Origin: SZUA-365 sp964635845
Lineage (GTDB): Bacteria; Bacteroidota; Ignavibacteria; SZUA-365
DNA length: 23,988 nt
Direction: 5' to 3'
Assembly (NCBI GenBank): GCA_964635845.1
Contig: CAZWNO010000061.1
Coordinates: 1 to 23,988, forward strand
Below the pieces are notes generated by a model that was given only the letters and a program-made list of their open reading frames with translations, was not told where the DNA came from and made no database searches. Every line of letters starts with the position of its first letter. Positions within the stretch are counted from its first letter, which is position 1. The translations under genes were made by a program, and so were the position numbers. This document shows, piece by piece, positions 1 to 6,330 of this stretch.

Positions 1-558
1 CGCGGAGCGCTTTCCCATAGGGCAGCGAAGCTTTGTCCCGAACACATCATCTCGTTCACGCCGGATTACCGCATGGGATCGGATTCGCGGGAGGGACTCA
101 TCGTCACGCATGAGACACCGCGCATCACGCCTGGTCTGGCGTCCGCGCGCATCCGTTCCTATTTCGGGTCATCGTTAAAACTCCGGCAGGTTTCCGCCGG
201 AGGCTGCAACGGCTGCGAACTGGAACTCAACGCGCTGGGCAATGTGAATTTCGATATGGGACGGTACGGTATCGAATTCGTCGCCTCGCCGCGGCATGCC
301 GACGGCATCGTCATCACAGGACCCATCACCCGCGCGATGGCCGCGCCGCTCGACCTCTGCCTCGAGGCCGTACCGCATCCCCGCATCATCATCCTCACCG
401 GCGCCTGCGCAATCTCGGGCGGCGTCTTCGAACACTCCTCCGAGATCGACCGGAGCATTCTCGATCGTGCATCCGTCGATCTGTACGTTCCGGGTTGTCC
501 CCCGCATCCGCTCACATTCATCAACGCCCTCCTGGACTGGCTGGACAAGCGTTCATAG
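1..558 (+). CDS. Energy-converting hydrogenase / NuoB-like small subunit, 5' partial
   Basis: Iron-sulfur small subunit of the NuoB / HycG / HyfI / EchC family, which passes electrons through one 4Fe-4S cluster in complex I or a group 4 membrane-bound hydrogenase. The four cluster cysteines are visible: the CNGC pair (nt 205 and 214), the Cys of GACAISGG (nt 406) and the Cys of VPGCPPHP (nt 496). An ATG lies at nt 73, but the frame is open back to base 1 and reads sensibly (AAKLCPEHIISF), with a Cys-Pro like the last cysteine of a ferredoxin-type 4Fe-4S domain. I therefore infer that the gene begins before the window and may be a ferredoxin/small-subunit fusion. The absence of the large subunit and membrane subunits from the window means hydrogenase and complex I cannot be separated with certainty; the short form and GACAISGG context favour a hydrogenase-4/formate-hydrogenlyase type. 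Confidence 0.85.
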   Translation, partial: RGALSHRAAKLCPEHIISFTPDYRMGSDSREGLIVTHETPRITPGLASARIRSYFGSSLKLRQVSAGGCNGCELELNALGNVNFDMGRYGIEFVASPRHADGIVITGPITRAMAAPLDLCLEAVPHPRIIILTGACAISGGVFEHSSEIDRSILDRASVDLYVPGCPPHPLTFINALLDWLDKRS

Positions 559-671
559 CGCGCAATCCTCGTTGTCCCACCGCTTCCCCGGCGGCACCAT
601 TTTCCCGGCAGCGCTGATTTCCCGGGAGGCTTCTCACTCGCGTTTCACATGCGCAGTAGCTATTTTTCAGG

Positions 672-1580
672 ATGCAGCGCAGCATTCATCTCATTCTCAA
701 TCCCGCGGCGGGGAAGGGCCGCTCGGGCCGGCGGCTCAAGGACGTACTGCACGCGCTGCAGGATGCCGGATACACGGTCGAGGAATACGTGACCGCGCGG
801 CGCATGCACGCGGCGGAGATCGCCTCGGCGCTGCCAGACGACGGTGCACCGCTCTGCGTGGCGGGAGGAGACGGCACACTCAACGAGGTGATCAACGGAC
901 TGCGTCCGGGTTCGCATCCCGTCGGCGTGCTGCCACTGGGCACGGGCAATGATTTCGCCGCGCAGCTCGGAACGCGGTCCATGAAGGACACGCTCGACGC
1001 GCTGCTGCGTGACCGCAGCATCGCCGTCGACGCTGCGAAGGCCGATATCATCGACGAGGACGGCCGGCTTATCACCCGCTGCTTCATCAATGCCATCGGC
1101 ATCGGCTTCGATGCCGCGGTGGCGATGGATGTCTCCAACGGCAGCACCGGCCGGGGCATCATTCCCTATCTGATCTCGGTCTTCCGTGTCCTGCGGCACT
1201 ACGCGGCCGTGCCCTCGCGGACGATTTACTGCAACACGGAGCTCAACGCCAGCCTCTTCCTCGCTTGCATCGGCAACGGCAGCACCAGCGGCGGCGGTTT
1301 TCGCCTGACGCCGAAGGCGGACATCTCCGACGGATTGCTCGACCTCTGCCACGCGCGGCAGTTGAGCACCATGCGTGTGCTGCAGGTGCTTCCCCGCGCG
1401 CTGAACGGTTCGCATCTCTCCGCGCCGGAAGTCACCTATGCGCAGGCCGCGCATTTCGACGTCGCGCTCGATTTCCCTCTGCCCGTGCATGTCGACGGAG
1501 AAATTCTCAGCGACCGGGCGAGGAGGATCGTGGTGACATGCATGCCTGGGGCGCATGAATTTTACGGCAGAGGGGGGTGA
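672..1580 (+). CDS. Diacylglycerol kinase family (YegS-like) lipid kinase
   Basis: Cytosolic/peripheral lipid kinase of the DAGK catalytic-domain family, which phosphorylates diacylglycerol or related lipids with ATP in phospholipid recycling or synthesis. The 302-residue length is normal for the family. Visible motifs are the N-terminal ILNPAAGKG strand-loop, the nucleotide-binding GGDGT at residues 65-69 and GTGNDFA from residue 90; the C-terminal half carries the usual GIGFDA and LLDLC segments. The start at 672 places the conserved ILNP strand near the N-terminus as expected, although no good Shine-Dalgarno is visible (only CAGG touching the ATG). It lies 113 bases downstream of the hydrogenase-like gene and could be co-transcribed with it. 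The precise lipid substrate cannot be read from the sequence. Confidence 0.92.
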   Translation: MQRSIHLILNPAAGKGRSGRRLKDVLHALQDAGYTVEEYVTARRMHAAEIASALPDDGAPLCVAGGDGTLNEVINGLRPGSHPVGVLPLGTGNDFAAQLGTRSMKDTLDALLRDRSIAVDAAKADIIDEDGRLITRCFINAIGIGFDAAVAMDVSNGSTGRGIIPYLISVFRVLRHYAAVPSRTIYCNTELNASLFLACIGNGSTSGGGFRLTPKADISDGLLDLCHARQLSTMRVLQVLPRALNGSHLSAPEVTYAQAAHFDVALDFPLPVHVDGEILSDRARRIVVTCMPGAHEFYGRGG

Positions 1581-1691
1581 AGATATTGACAGTTCGATTA
1601 CGTCAATCAGACAATTCCGTGACAACGCGGATGCGAGGCATGCAGATATTCAGGGTGTAATCTCCTGCAATCGACCAATCAAGGAGGACAT

Positions 1692-1726
1692 GAAGAGGGC
1701 GCACTGGTGTGCGCCCCTCCCAGGCA
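1692..1726 (+). repeat. Dispersed repeat, hairpin B (copy 1)
   Basis: An 8-bp perfect stem, GGGCGCAC 1697-1704 with GTGCGCCC 1709-1716 around a TGGT loop, followed by CCTCCCAGGCACGTGCTC. The same hairpin and the same following bases occur in the opposite orientation at 5499-5540, so this is a repeat family and not a gene-specific terminator. Confidence 0.8.
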
Positions 1727-1858
1727 CGTGCTCGTGCTCGTCCTCGTGCTCGTGCTCGTCCTCGTGCTCGTGCACGTCCTCGTGCTCGTGCTCGTGCACG
1801 TGCTCGTGCTCGTGCTCGTACACGTGCTCGTGCACGTGCTCGTGCTCGTGCTCGTGCT
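1725..1858. repeat. Hexamer array, about 22 units of CTCGTG-like repeats
   Basis: Low-complexity array of about 134 bases made of six-base units, mostly CTCGTG with CTCGTC and CACGTG variants. Its period of six leaves all frames open and produces Val-Leu, Ala-Arg and Cys-Ser dipeptide repeats when translated. It sits between hairpin B and hairpin A of the dispersed element; a related shorter array occurs at 5413-5457 next to the second copy. Confidence 0.9.
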
Positions 1859-1898
1859 CCCGCCTTCGTCCGGCTTCGCCGCACTACGGCGCGGCAAG
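1859..1898 (+). repeat. Dispersed repeat, hairpin A (copy 1, degenerate)
   Basis: Nested hairpin with outer arms CCCGCC / GGCGCGG and inner arms TCCGGC / GCCGCA around a TTC loop. It matches in reverse complement the two better-preserved copies at 5463-5497 and 5550-5584, but has one inner mismatch and an extra base in the outer arm. Confidence 0.75.
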
Positions 1899-1976
1899 CG
1901 TTCTCCGCTTGTTCCCGCGCGGAATTATTCTGTATCTTCACACGATAAGACAATTTCCCAGCAAAGGAAGCAACCC

Positions 1977-3167
1977 ATGGATCTGCACGCGATTCAGTCC
2001 GCACTCCGCAATGCCGGCATCGACGGCTGGCTCTTCTACGATTTCCACAACCGCGACGCGATCGCCGCGCGCATCCTGAACATGGACACGAACCGCTTCG
2101 CTTCGCGGCGCTGGTTCTATTTCATACCCGCCGAGGGAGAACCGCAGAAGCTCGTGCACCGCATCGAGCCCTGGCGCTGCGACCATCTGCCGGGCGTGAA
2201 GAACGTGTACCTGCCATGGAAGCAGCTGCAGGACATGCTGCGCGCGATGCTGGGTACGGCGAAGAAGGTCGCGATGCAGTATTCTCCGAACAACAATATT
2301 CCCTATGTCTCCATCGTCGACGCGGGCACGATCGAACTGATCCGCGGCTTCGGCGTGGAGGTGGTGTCGAGCGGCGACCTGGTCGGACAGTTCGAGGCGC
2401 ACCTGTCCATGGAGGACTGGGAAAGCCACAAGGAAGCCGGCCGCATCATGCAGATGGTGAAGGACGAGACTTTCAAGGAAGTCGCCCGGCGCATCAAGGC
2501 CGGCGACGCGCCGCGCGAGGTGGAGATCCAGAAATTCATGCATGACCTGATGCGCGCCAACGGGATGCAGTGGGAGGACGGTCCCATCGTCGCGATCAAC
2601 GAACACGCGGCCGATCCGCACTTCGAACCGACGAAGGAAAACAGCTTCGCGATGAAGGAGGGCGACCTGCTGCTGCTCGATCTCTGGGCGAAGAAAAACG
2701 TACCCGGTGGTATTTATTACGACATCACCTGGATGGGCTTCATCGGCACCGAGGTCCCTGCGCGCATCACGGAGGTTTTCAACGTGGCACGCGACGCGCG
2801 CGACACGGGACTCGCGATGGTGCGCGACCGCTTCGCCGCGGGCGAGCCGCTCGCGGGCTGGGAAGTGGACGACGCCGTGCGCAAGGTGATCGTCGACGCG
2901 GGCTACGGCGAGTACTTCGTCCATCGCACGGGTCACAACATCGGCCTCGAGGTGCACGGCAACGGCGGACATATCGACAATCTCGAGACGATGGATGAAC
3001 GCCGCATCCTTCCCGGCACCTGTTTCTCCATAGAACCCGGAATCTACATGGAACAGGAGAAAATCGGCTTCCGCACCGAGATCGACGTGTTCGTCACCGA
3101 CGAAGGTGCGGTCGAGGTCGTGGGCGCGATACAGAAAGACGTGATCCCCGTTCTCACGCTCGTGTGA
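1977..3167 (+). CDS. M24 family metallopeptidase (Xaa-Pro aminopeptidase-like)
   Basis: Cytosolic two-metal aminopeptidase of the M24 (pita-bread) fold, probably cleaving Xaa-Pro dipeptides or N-terminal residues next to proline. Residues 1 to about 140 form a creatinase-type N-domain. The catalytic domain shows the full set of metal ligands: Asp235 (LLLLDLW), Asp249 (YYDITW), His320 (HRTGHNIG), Glu353 (FSIEPGIY) and Glu368 (FRTEID). The ATG at 1977 (MDLHAIQSAL) gives 396 residues and follows AGGAAG at about 1965-1970. The frame also stays open upstream through the hexamer array, but that extension only encodes a Val-Leu repeat and is rejected. A sodium:solute symporter follows after 99 bases, suggesting uptake and hydrolysis of a peptide or imino-acid substrate. 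A possible promoter lies at 1909-1938. Confidence 0.92.
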   Translation: MDLHAIQSALRNAGIDGWLFYDFHNRDAIAARILNMDTNRFASRRWFYFIPAEGEPQKLVHRIEPWRCDHLPGVKNVYLPWKQLQDMLRAMLGTAKKVAMQYSPNNNIPYVSIVDAGTIELIRGFGVEVVSSGDLVGQFEAHLSMEDWESHKEAGRIMQMVKDETFKEVARRIKAGDAPREVEIQKFMHDLMRANGMQWEDGPIVAINEHAADPHFEPTKENSFAMKEGDLLLLDLWAKKNVPGGIYYDITWMGFIGTEVPARITEVFNVARDARDTGLAMVRDRFAAGEPLAGWEVDDAVRKVIVDAGYGEYFVHRTGHNIGLEVHGNGGHIDNLETMDERRILPGTCFSIEPGIYMEQEKIGFRTEIDVFVTDEGAVEVVGAIQKDVIPVLTLV

Positions 3168-3179
3168 CCACGTGACACC

Positions 3180-3210
3180 GGACGGGAGGCGCCGTGCGTG
3201 CATCCCGTCC
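3180..3210 (+). other. Intercistronic hairpin between peptidase and symporter
   Basis: Perfect 8-bp inverted repeat GGACGGGA 3180-3187 and TCCCGTCC 3203-3210 with a 15-base loop, between two co-directional genes. There is no T-tract, so it is more likely an mRNA-stability or attenuation element than a full terminator. Its role is inference. Confidence 0.45.
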
Positions 3211-3266
3211 GCGTCCGCCAAACCGGCCGTTCCCGCAATCCATTCACCACATACCCACGGATATCC

Positions 3267-4736
3267 ATGTACACGTACATCGTGATCATTATCGTCTACC
3301 TCATCGCGCTGACGGTATACAATTTCATGCAAGCGCGCAAGGTGAAGACGCAGGACGACATGATGGTCGCCGGCCGCAGTCTCGGCGTGACCAAGATGGT
3401 CTTCACCCTCGTCTGCACCTGGATAGGTTCCGGCACCTTCATCGCGGGCGCGGAATACGCCTATCGCGCGGGCTGGAGTTCGATCTGGATGCCCGCGGGC
3501 GCATGGGTGGGCATCGCGATCATCTACTTCCTCGCGGGCAAGATCCGCACCTTCGGACAGTACACCATCGGTGACATTCTCGAGGAGCGTTATGGGAAGT
3601 TCGCGCGGCTCTTCGGTGCCATCGCGCTGATCATCGCCTTCACCACGATCGTCTCGTACCAGTTCCGCGCCGGGGGATACATCCTCAACGTAATCACCGA
3701 CGGCGCGGTGAGCGTGGAGGCCGGACAGGCGCTGGCCGCCGGCTTCGTGATCCTCTTCACCGCGATCGGCGGCATGATTGCCGTGGCGCACACGGATCTG
3801 CCGAACGGCATCATCATCGTGCTGGCCTGCGTCGTCGCGGTGCCCTTCGTCGTGGCCACTGCCGGCGGACTCGGCGCTCCCGCCGCGACACTGCCTCCGT
3901 CGCACATGCTGCTGGTTTCGCCGGACTTCGGTCAGTATCCTTTCCTCAAGGCCTTCAGCTACTTCCTCGCGACGATGTTCCTCCTGCTGGGTGTACAGAG
4001 CATGTATCAGAAATTCTACAGCGCGAAGACACCGGCGGACGCGAAGAAGGCCGTCGCATTGTGGATCGTCGGCACCATCGTCGTCGAGACCGTCGTGGTG
4101 GTGATCGCGATCTACGCGTCGAGTTATTACTGGGGCGACACGTCCATCGACCCCGCGGCCATCGTGATGCACGCCGCGCGCACGATGGTGCCCGCGCCGG
4201 TGGGACTCCTCCTCCTCGCGGCCGCGGTCGTGGTGGTGCTGTCGACCGGCATGAACTACCTGCTGAGTCCCTCCACCAACATCATGCGCGACATCTACCA
4301 GCGCTTCATCAATCCCGATGCGACGCAGAAGAAAATGGTCGCGCTGCAGAAGATCCTGATCGTCGTGCTGGGCTTCGTCGCATTCCTGATGATCTTCATC
4401 CCGACGGTATTAAAATCGGAGATCTCGGTCCTGAAATACGCCTACTTCGCCTACACCATCTACGGCGTGGCCATCACGCCCGCACTGCTCGCGGCGCTGG
4501 CCTGGAAGCGCGCGACGAAGGCCGGCGGACTCACCAGCATCCTTTCCGGCGCGTTCATGGTGATTGCGTTGGATATCGTGATCCCCTACGCGATGCCGCA
4601 AGTCATGATCGGCGGCGATCCGTGGGGCATTCCCAGCATCTATCCGGCATTGATCGTTTCGATCGGCACGCTCATCGTCGTGAGCTACATGACGCCGAAA
4701 CCGGATCGCGCAGTGCTCGCGAAGCTGTTTCCGTGA
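3267..4736 (+). CDS. Sodium:solute symporter (SSS/SLC5) family protein
   Basis: Inner-membrane sodium-coupled transporter of the SSS family. The 489 residues are almost entirely hydrophobic helices (about 12-13 predicted by eye), beginning with MYTYIVIIIVYLIALTVYNF. Family signs are the early GRSLG segment, the ADMF-like conserved TWIGSGTFIAGAEYAYRAG stretch of helix 2, and SYQFRAGGYIL. The start at 3267 puts the first helix at the N-terminus; an upstream in-frame ATG at 3198 would add a charged tail that is not typical. The upstream M24 peptidase is probably in the same transcript and points to a peptide, proline or amino-acid-like substrate, but the substrate is not readable from sequence. 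Confidence 0.9.
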   Translation: MYTYIVIIIVYLIALTVYNFMQARKVKTQDDMMVAGRSLGVTKMVFTLVCTWIGSGTFIAGAEYAYRAGWSSIWMPAGAWVGIAIIYFLAGKIRTFGQYTIGDILEERYGKFARLFGAIALIIAFTTIVSYQFRAGGYILNVITDGAVSVEAGQALAAGFVILFTAIGGMIAVAHTDLPNGIIIVLACVVAVPFVVATAGGLGAPAATLPPSHMLLVSPDFGQYPFLKAFSYFLATMFLLLGVQSMYQKFYSAKTPADAKKAVALWIVGTIVVETVVVVIAIYASSYYWGDTSIDPAAIVMHAARTMVPAPVGLLLLAAAVVVVLSTGMNYLLSPSTNIMRDIYQRFINPDATQKKMVALQKILIVVLGFVAFLMIFIPTVLKSEISVLKYAYFAYTIYGVAITPALLAALAWKRATKAGGLTSILSGAFMVIALDIVIPYAMPQVMIGGDPWGIPSIYPALIVSIGTLIVVSYMTPKPDRAVLAKLFP

Positions 4737-4737
4737 G

Positions 4738-4767
4738 GAAGGGTAGGCGGGTAGGAGGGTAGGAGCG
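4738..4767 (+). repeat. G-rich GGGTAGG repeat just after the symporter stop
   Basis: Short run of 7-8-base units (GGGTAGGC, GGGTAGGA, GGGTAGGA) starting right after the symporter stop codon. It contains three GGG and several GG tracts and could form a G-quadruplex in the transcript or DNA. Confidence 0.5.
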
Positions 4768-4963
4768 GTTGTAGGGGCGAACCACCGTGATCGAACTGGC
4801 GACATTGCGCAACCCTCACCTGTCGTCGAAACCACTGCGCATTCGGATTCATCGCCGGTTCGCCCGGTTGTAGGGGCGAACCACCGTGATCGAACTGGCG
4901 ACGTTGCGCAACCCTCACCTGTCGTCGAAACCACTGCGCATTCGGATTCATCGTCGGTTCGCC
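4766..4963 (+). repeat. Two tandem 99-bp repeats bounded by inverted GGGCGAACC
   Basis: Copy 1 spans 4766-4864 and copy 2 4865-4963, followed by the first bases of a third unit. The two copies differ only at 4804/4903 (A/G) and 4855/4954 (C/T). Each unit starts near GGGCGAACC (4775-4783 in copy 1) and ends with its reverse complement GGTTCGCCC (4857-4865), so each unit could fold into a long hairpin. It lies between convergent genes. The frames across it are open but meaningless. Confidence 0.9.
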
Positions 4964-4994
4964 CGGTGGACGGGATGGAACGTGCAATCTCCCG

Positions 4995-5342
4995 TCAGCG
5001 GCGGGCGTCCATCGCACGCCGGAGCGCCTCGATGAATTCCGCCGGATTTTCCGGGGTGAAGAGGATGCGGTGGATGCTGCCATCCCTCTTGTCGAGCACC
5101 ACATGTTCCTGGAAATTCGCCCAGTCGAGCTTGAGTGCGGGACGGAAATTCTTCAACCGGAGATCGCCCTTCAAGAGCGCGACCATGTCGGAACCCGCCA
5201 CATCGGCGCTCTCGATCGATTCGAATGGCACGGTCAGCGTGCCGAGCAGCGTGGCGAACTCCACACGATCGGCGTAGATGCGGTATTCCTGCCAGAGACT
5301 GCGAGCCGTGCTGGGGCTGACGTAAAGCGGAGTGTCGTTCAT
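4995..5342 (-). CDS. Small PH-like domain protein, function unknown
   Basis: A 115-residue protein with alternating short beta-strand-like segments (EYRIYADRVEFATLLGTLTVPFESIESADV) and a C-terminal amphipathic helix (NPAEFIEALRRAMDARR). This is the pattern of bacterial PH-like domain proteins, where a YRIY..DRVE strand leads into IPF..I..V. There is no signal peptide or membrane segment. It stands alone, convergent with the symporter and divergent from the repeat region upstream. Only a weak Shine-Dalgarno (GTGAG) precedes the ATG. The fold assignment is by pattern only; the function is unknown. Confidence 0.7.
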   Translation of the reverse strand: MNDTPLYVSPSTARSLWQEYRIYADRVEFATLLGTLTVPFESIESADVAGSDMVALLKGDLRLKNFRPALKLDWANFQEHVVLDKRDGSIHRILFTPENPAEFIEALRRAMDARR

Positions 5343-5412
5343 GGGATGCTCACGGTGTAATGTGTGGTGTCCTGTGATAAACAGTAAAATACGTAATTAT
5401 CCGGTGAATGTT

Positions 5413-5457
5413 GCGAATGACGAAGACGAGTACGAGGACGAGGACGAGGACGTGTAC
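5413..5457 (-). repeat. Hexamer array (CTCGTC-type, minus sense)
   Basis: About seven six-base units, GACGAG/GACGAA/TACGAG on the plus strand, the reverse-complement counterpart of the array at 1725-1858. It abuts hairpin A at 5463. Confidence 0.75.
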
Positions 5458-5587
5458 GCTTGCCCGCCGTAGTTCGGCGAAGCCGAACGAAGGCGGGAGC
5501 ACGTGCCTGGGAGGGGCGCACGCCAGTGCGCCCTCTTCGAGCATGCTTGCCCGCCATAGTTCGCCGCAGGCGAACGAAGGCGGGAGT
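5458..5587 (-). repeat. Dispersed repeat element copy 2 (hairpins A, B, A')
   Basis: Three hairpins in a row. Hairpin A 5463-5497: outer CCCGCC/GGCGGG, inner TTCGGC/GCCGAA, loop GAA. Hairpin B 5514-5533: GGGCGCAC/GTGCGCCC. Hairpin A' 5550-5584: outer CCCGCC/GGCGGG, inner TTCGCC/GGCGAA, loop GCA. The two A units are 35 bases each and differ by a compensatory change in the inner stem. The element lies in reverse orientation relative to 1692-1898. Confidence 0.85.
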
Positions 5588-5633
5588 ACGTACTAGATTC
5601 TCGCCCGGTTCGAAGGATTCTTCGGGACCACTG

Positions 5634-5662
5634 TTGAAAATCGGACAAGAATCCCATATGTT
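5634..5662 (+). promoter_or_regulatory. Promoter of the outer-membrane protein gene
   Basis: TTGAAA (5634-5639), 17 bases, TATGTT (5657-5662), 32 bases before the ATG at 5695, which is preceded by GGAGGAGAT. The -10 fits the TAnnTT pattern shared by other promoters in the window. Confidence 0.6.
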
Positions 5663-5694
5663 GCACGCACATCACCACACACAACGGAGGAGAT

Positions 5695-6294
5695 ATGAAA
5701 GCGTGCATCGCAACTGTATTCATCGTGCTGTTCGCCGCCACCGCCTCGGCGCAGTTCAAGCAAGGAGATCTGGAGCTGACGATGCTGGGAACGGCAGGAT
5801 CGACGACCGAGAAGATAACGTACTCATCGAAGAGCAGTCCGTTGCTGGATTTCGAGTCCGACGATTCGCACACGTACGGGTACCTGTCGCTTGCGCCGGC
5901 ATACTATTTCATCGACGGACTCGCGGGCGAACTCGAGCTCGGCCTTCGCGCGATGGAAGGTGTCCGGCCGATGCAGTCGATCATCATCAACCTCGCCTAC
6001 ACGCATCAGCTGCCGCGCAGCTCGGTGGCCCTGTTCGCCCGCGCGGGTTACGGGATGTCGAACTCCTACGGGATCCCGGTGTTTCTGGAACTGTATGGAG
6101 GGAGGAGTGACGAGTTCGACATCAGCATCATCAACCTCGGCGCCGGTGCGAAATTCCTTGTCGGCCGAACAGCGTTTATCCGTACGGAACTGAATTACCG
6201 TATCCAGAGCATGGATGATGAAACGGATTTCAGCACGACGGAGCGCACGCTCAGTTCGATTGCCCTGTTCCTCGGCGTGGGAATAGTCATCTGA
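5695..6294 (+). CDS. Outer-membrane beta-barrel protein
   Basis: A 199-residue exported protein. Residues 1-19 are a clear signal peptide (MKACIATVFIVLFAATASA, cleavage before QF). The rest consists of alternating amphipathic strands rich in Tyr, Gly and aromatic ends (SLAPAYYFIDGLAGELELGL, NLAYTHQL, ALFARAGYG, NLGAGAKFLVGRTAFIRTELNYRI) and ends with a hydrophobic strand (SIALFLGVGIVI), as in OmpA/OmpX-like 8-stranded barrels. It probably sits in the outer membrane; the role is unknown. GGAGGAGAT makes a strong Shine-Dalgarno. A promoter is proposed at 5634-5662. It is monocistronic and convergent with the glycosyltransferase operon. Confidence 0.85.
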   Translation: MKACIATVFIVLFAATASAQFKQGDLELTMLGTAGSTTEKITYSSKSSPLLDFESDDSHTYGYLSLAPAYYFIDGLAGELELGLRAMEGVRPMQSIIINLAYTHQLPRSSVALFARAGYGMSNSYGIPVFLELYGGRSDEFDISIINLGAGAKFLVGRTAFIRTELNYRIQSMDDETDFSTTERTLSSIALFLGVGIVI

Positions 6295-6330
6295 CGGATT
6301 CATCCCGACACCCCGGCGGACAGAGCTGCT

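Larger units (their letters stand above)
1581..1976. other. 396-base gap with dispersed repeat element and hexamer array
   Basis: No credible gene. The first 110 bases are ordinary A/T-richer spacer. From about 1692 the gap holds a hairpin, a hexamer array and a second hairpin (separate entries), then a possible promoter (TTGTTC 1909-1914, 18 bases, TATCTT 1933-1938) and the Shine-Dalgarno AGGAAG of the following peptidase gene. Confidence 0.7.
5343..5694. other. 352-base gap with dispersed repeat element (copy 2) and OMP promoter
   Basis: No gene is supported. The gap holds a CTCGTC-type array (minus sense, 5413-5457), two A-type hairpins, one B-type hairpin and then the promoter and Shine-Dalgarno of the outer-membrane protein gene. 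Short open frames here are translations of the repeat. Confidence 0.7.

Noticed and set aside
1697..1716. Terminator of the lipid kinase gene
   Set aside because: The hairpin has no T-tract and is part of a repeat found in the opposite orientation elsewhere.
1707..1976. N-terminal extension of the M24 peptidase with a Val-Leu repeat
   Set aside because: It is only the translation of the hexamer array; the ATG at 1977 has a Shine-Dalgarno and starts the conserved domain.
1938..4172. 744-codon open frame on the minus strand
   Set aside because: It lies antisense to the peptidase and symporter genes, is rich in His, Asp and Arg as expected of a GC-rich shadow frame, and shows no domain.
4766..4963. 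CRISPR array
   Set aside because: Only two contiguous 99-bp units without differing spacers; it is a tandem repeat.
5339..5600. Short ORFs in both strands around the repeat element
   Set aside because: They are reading-frame products of the hairpin repeat, as shown by the same peptides arising at 1692-1900.
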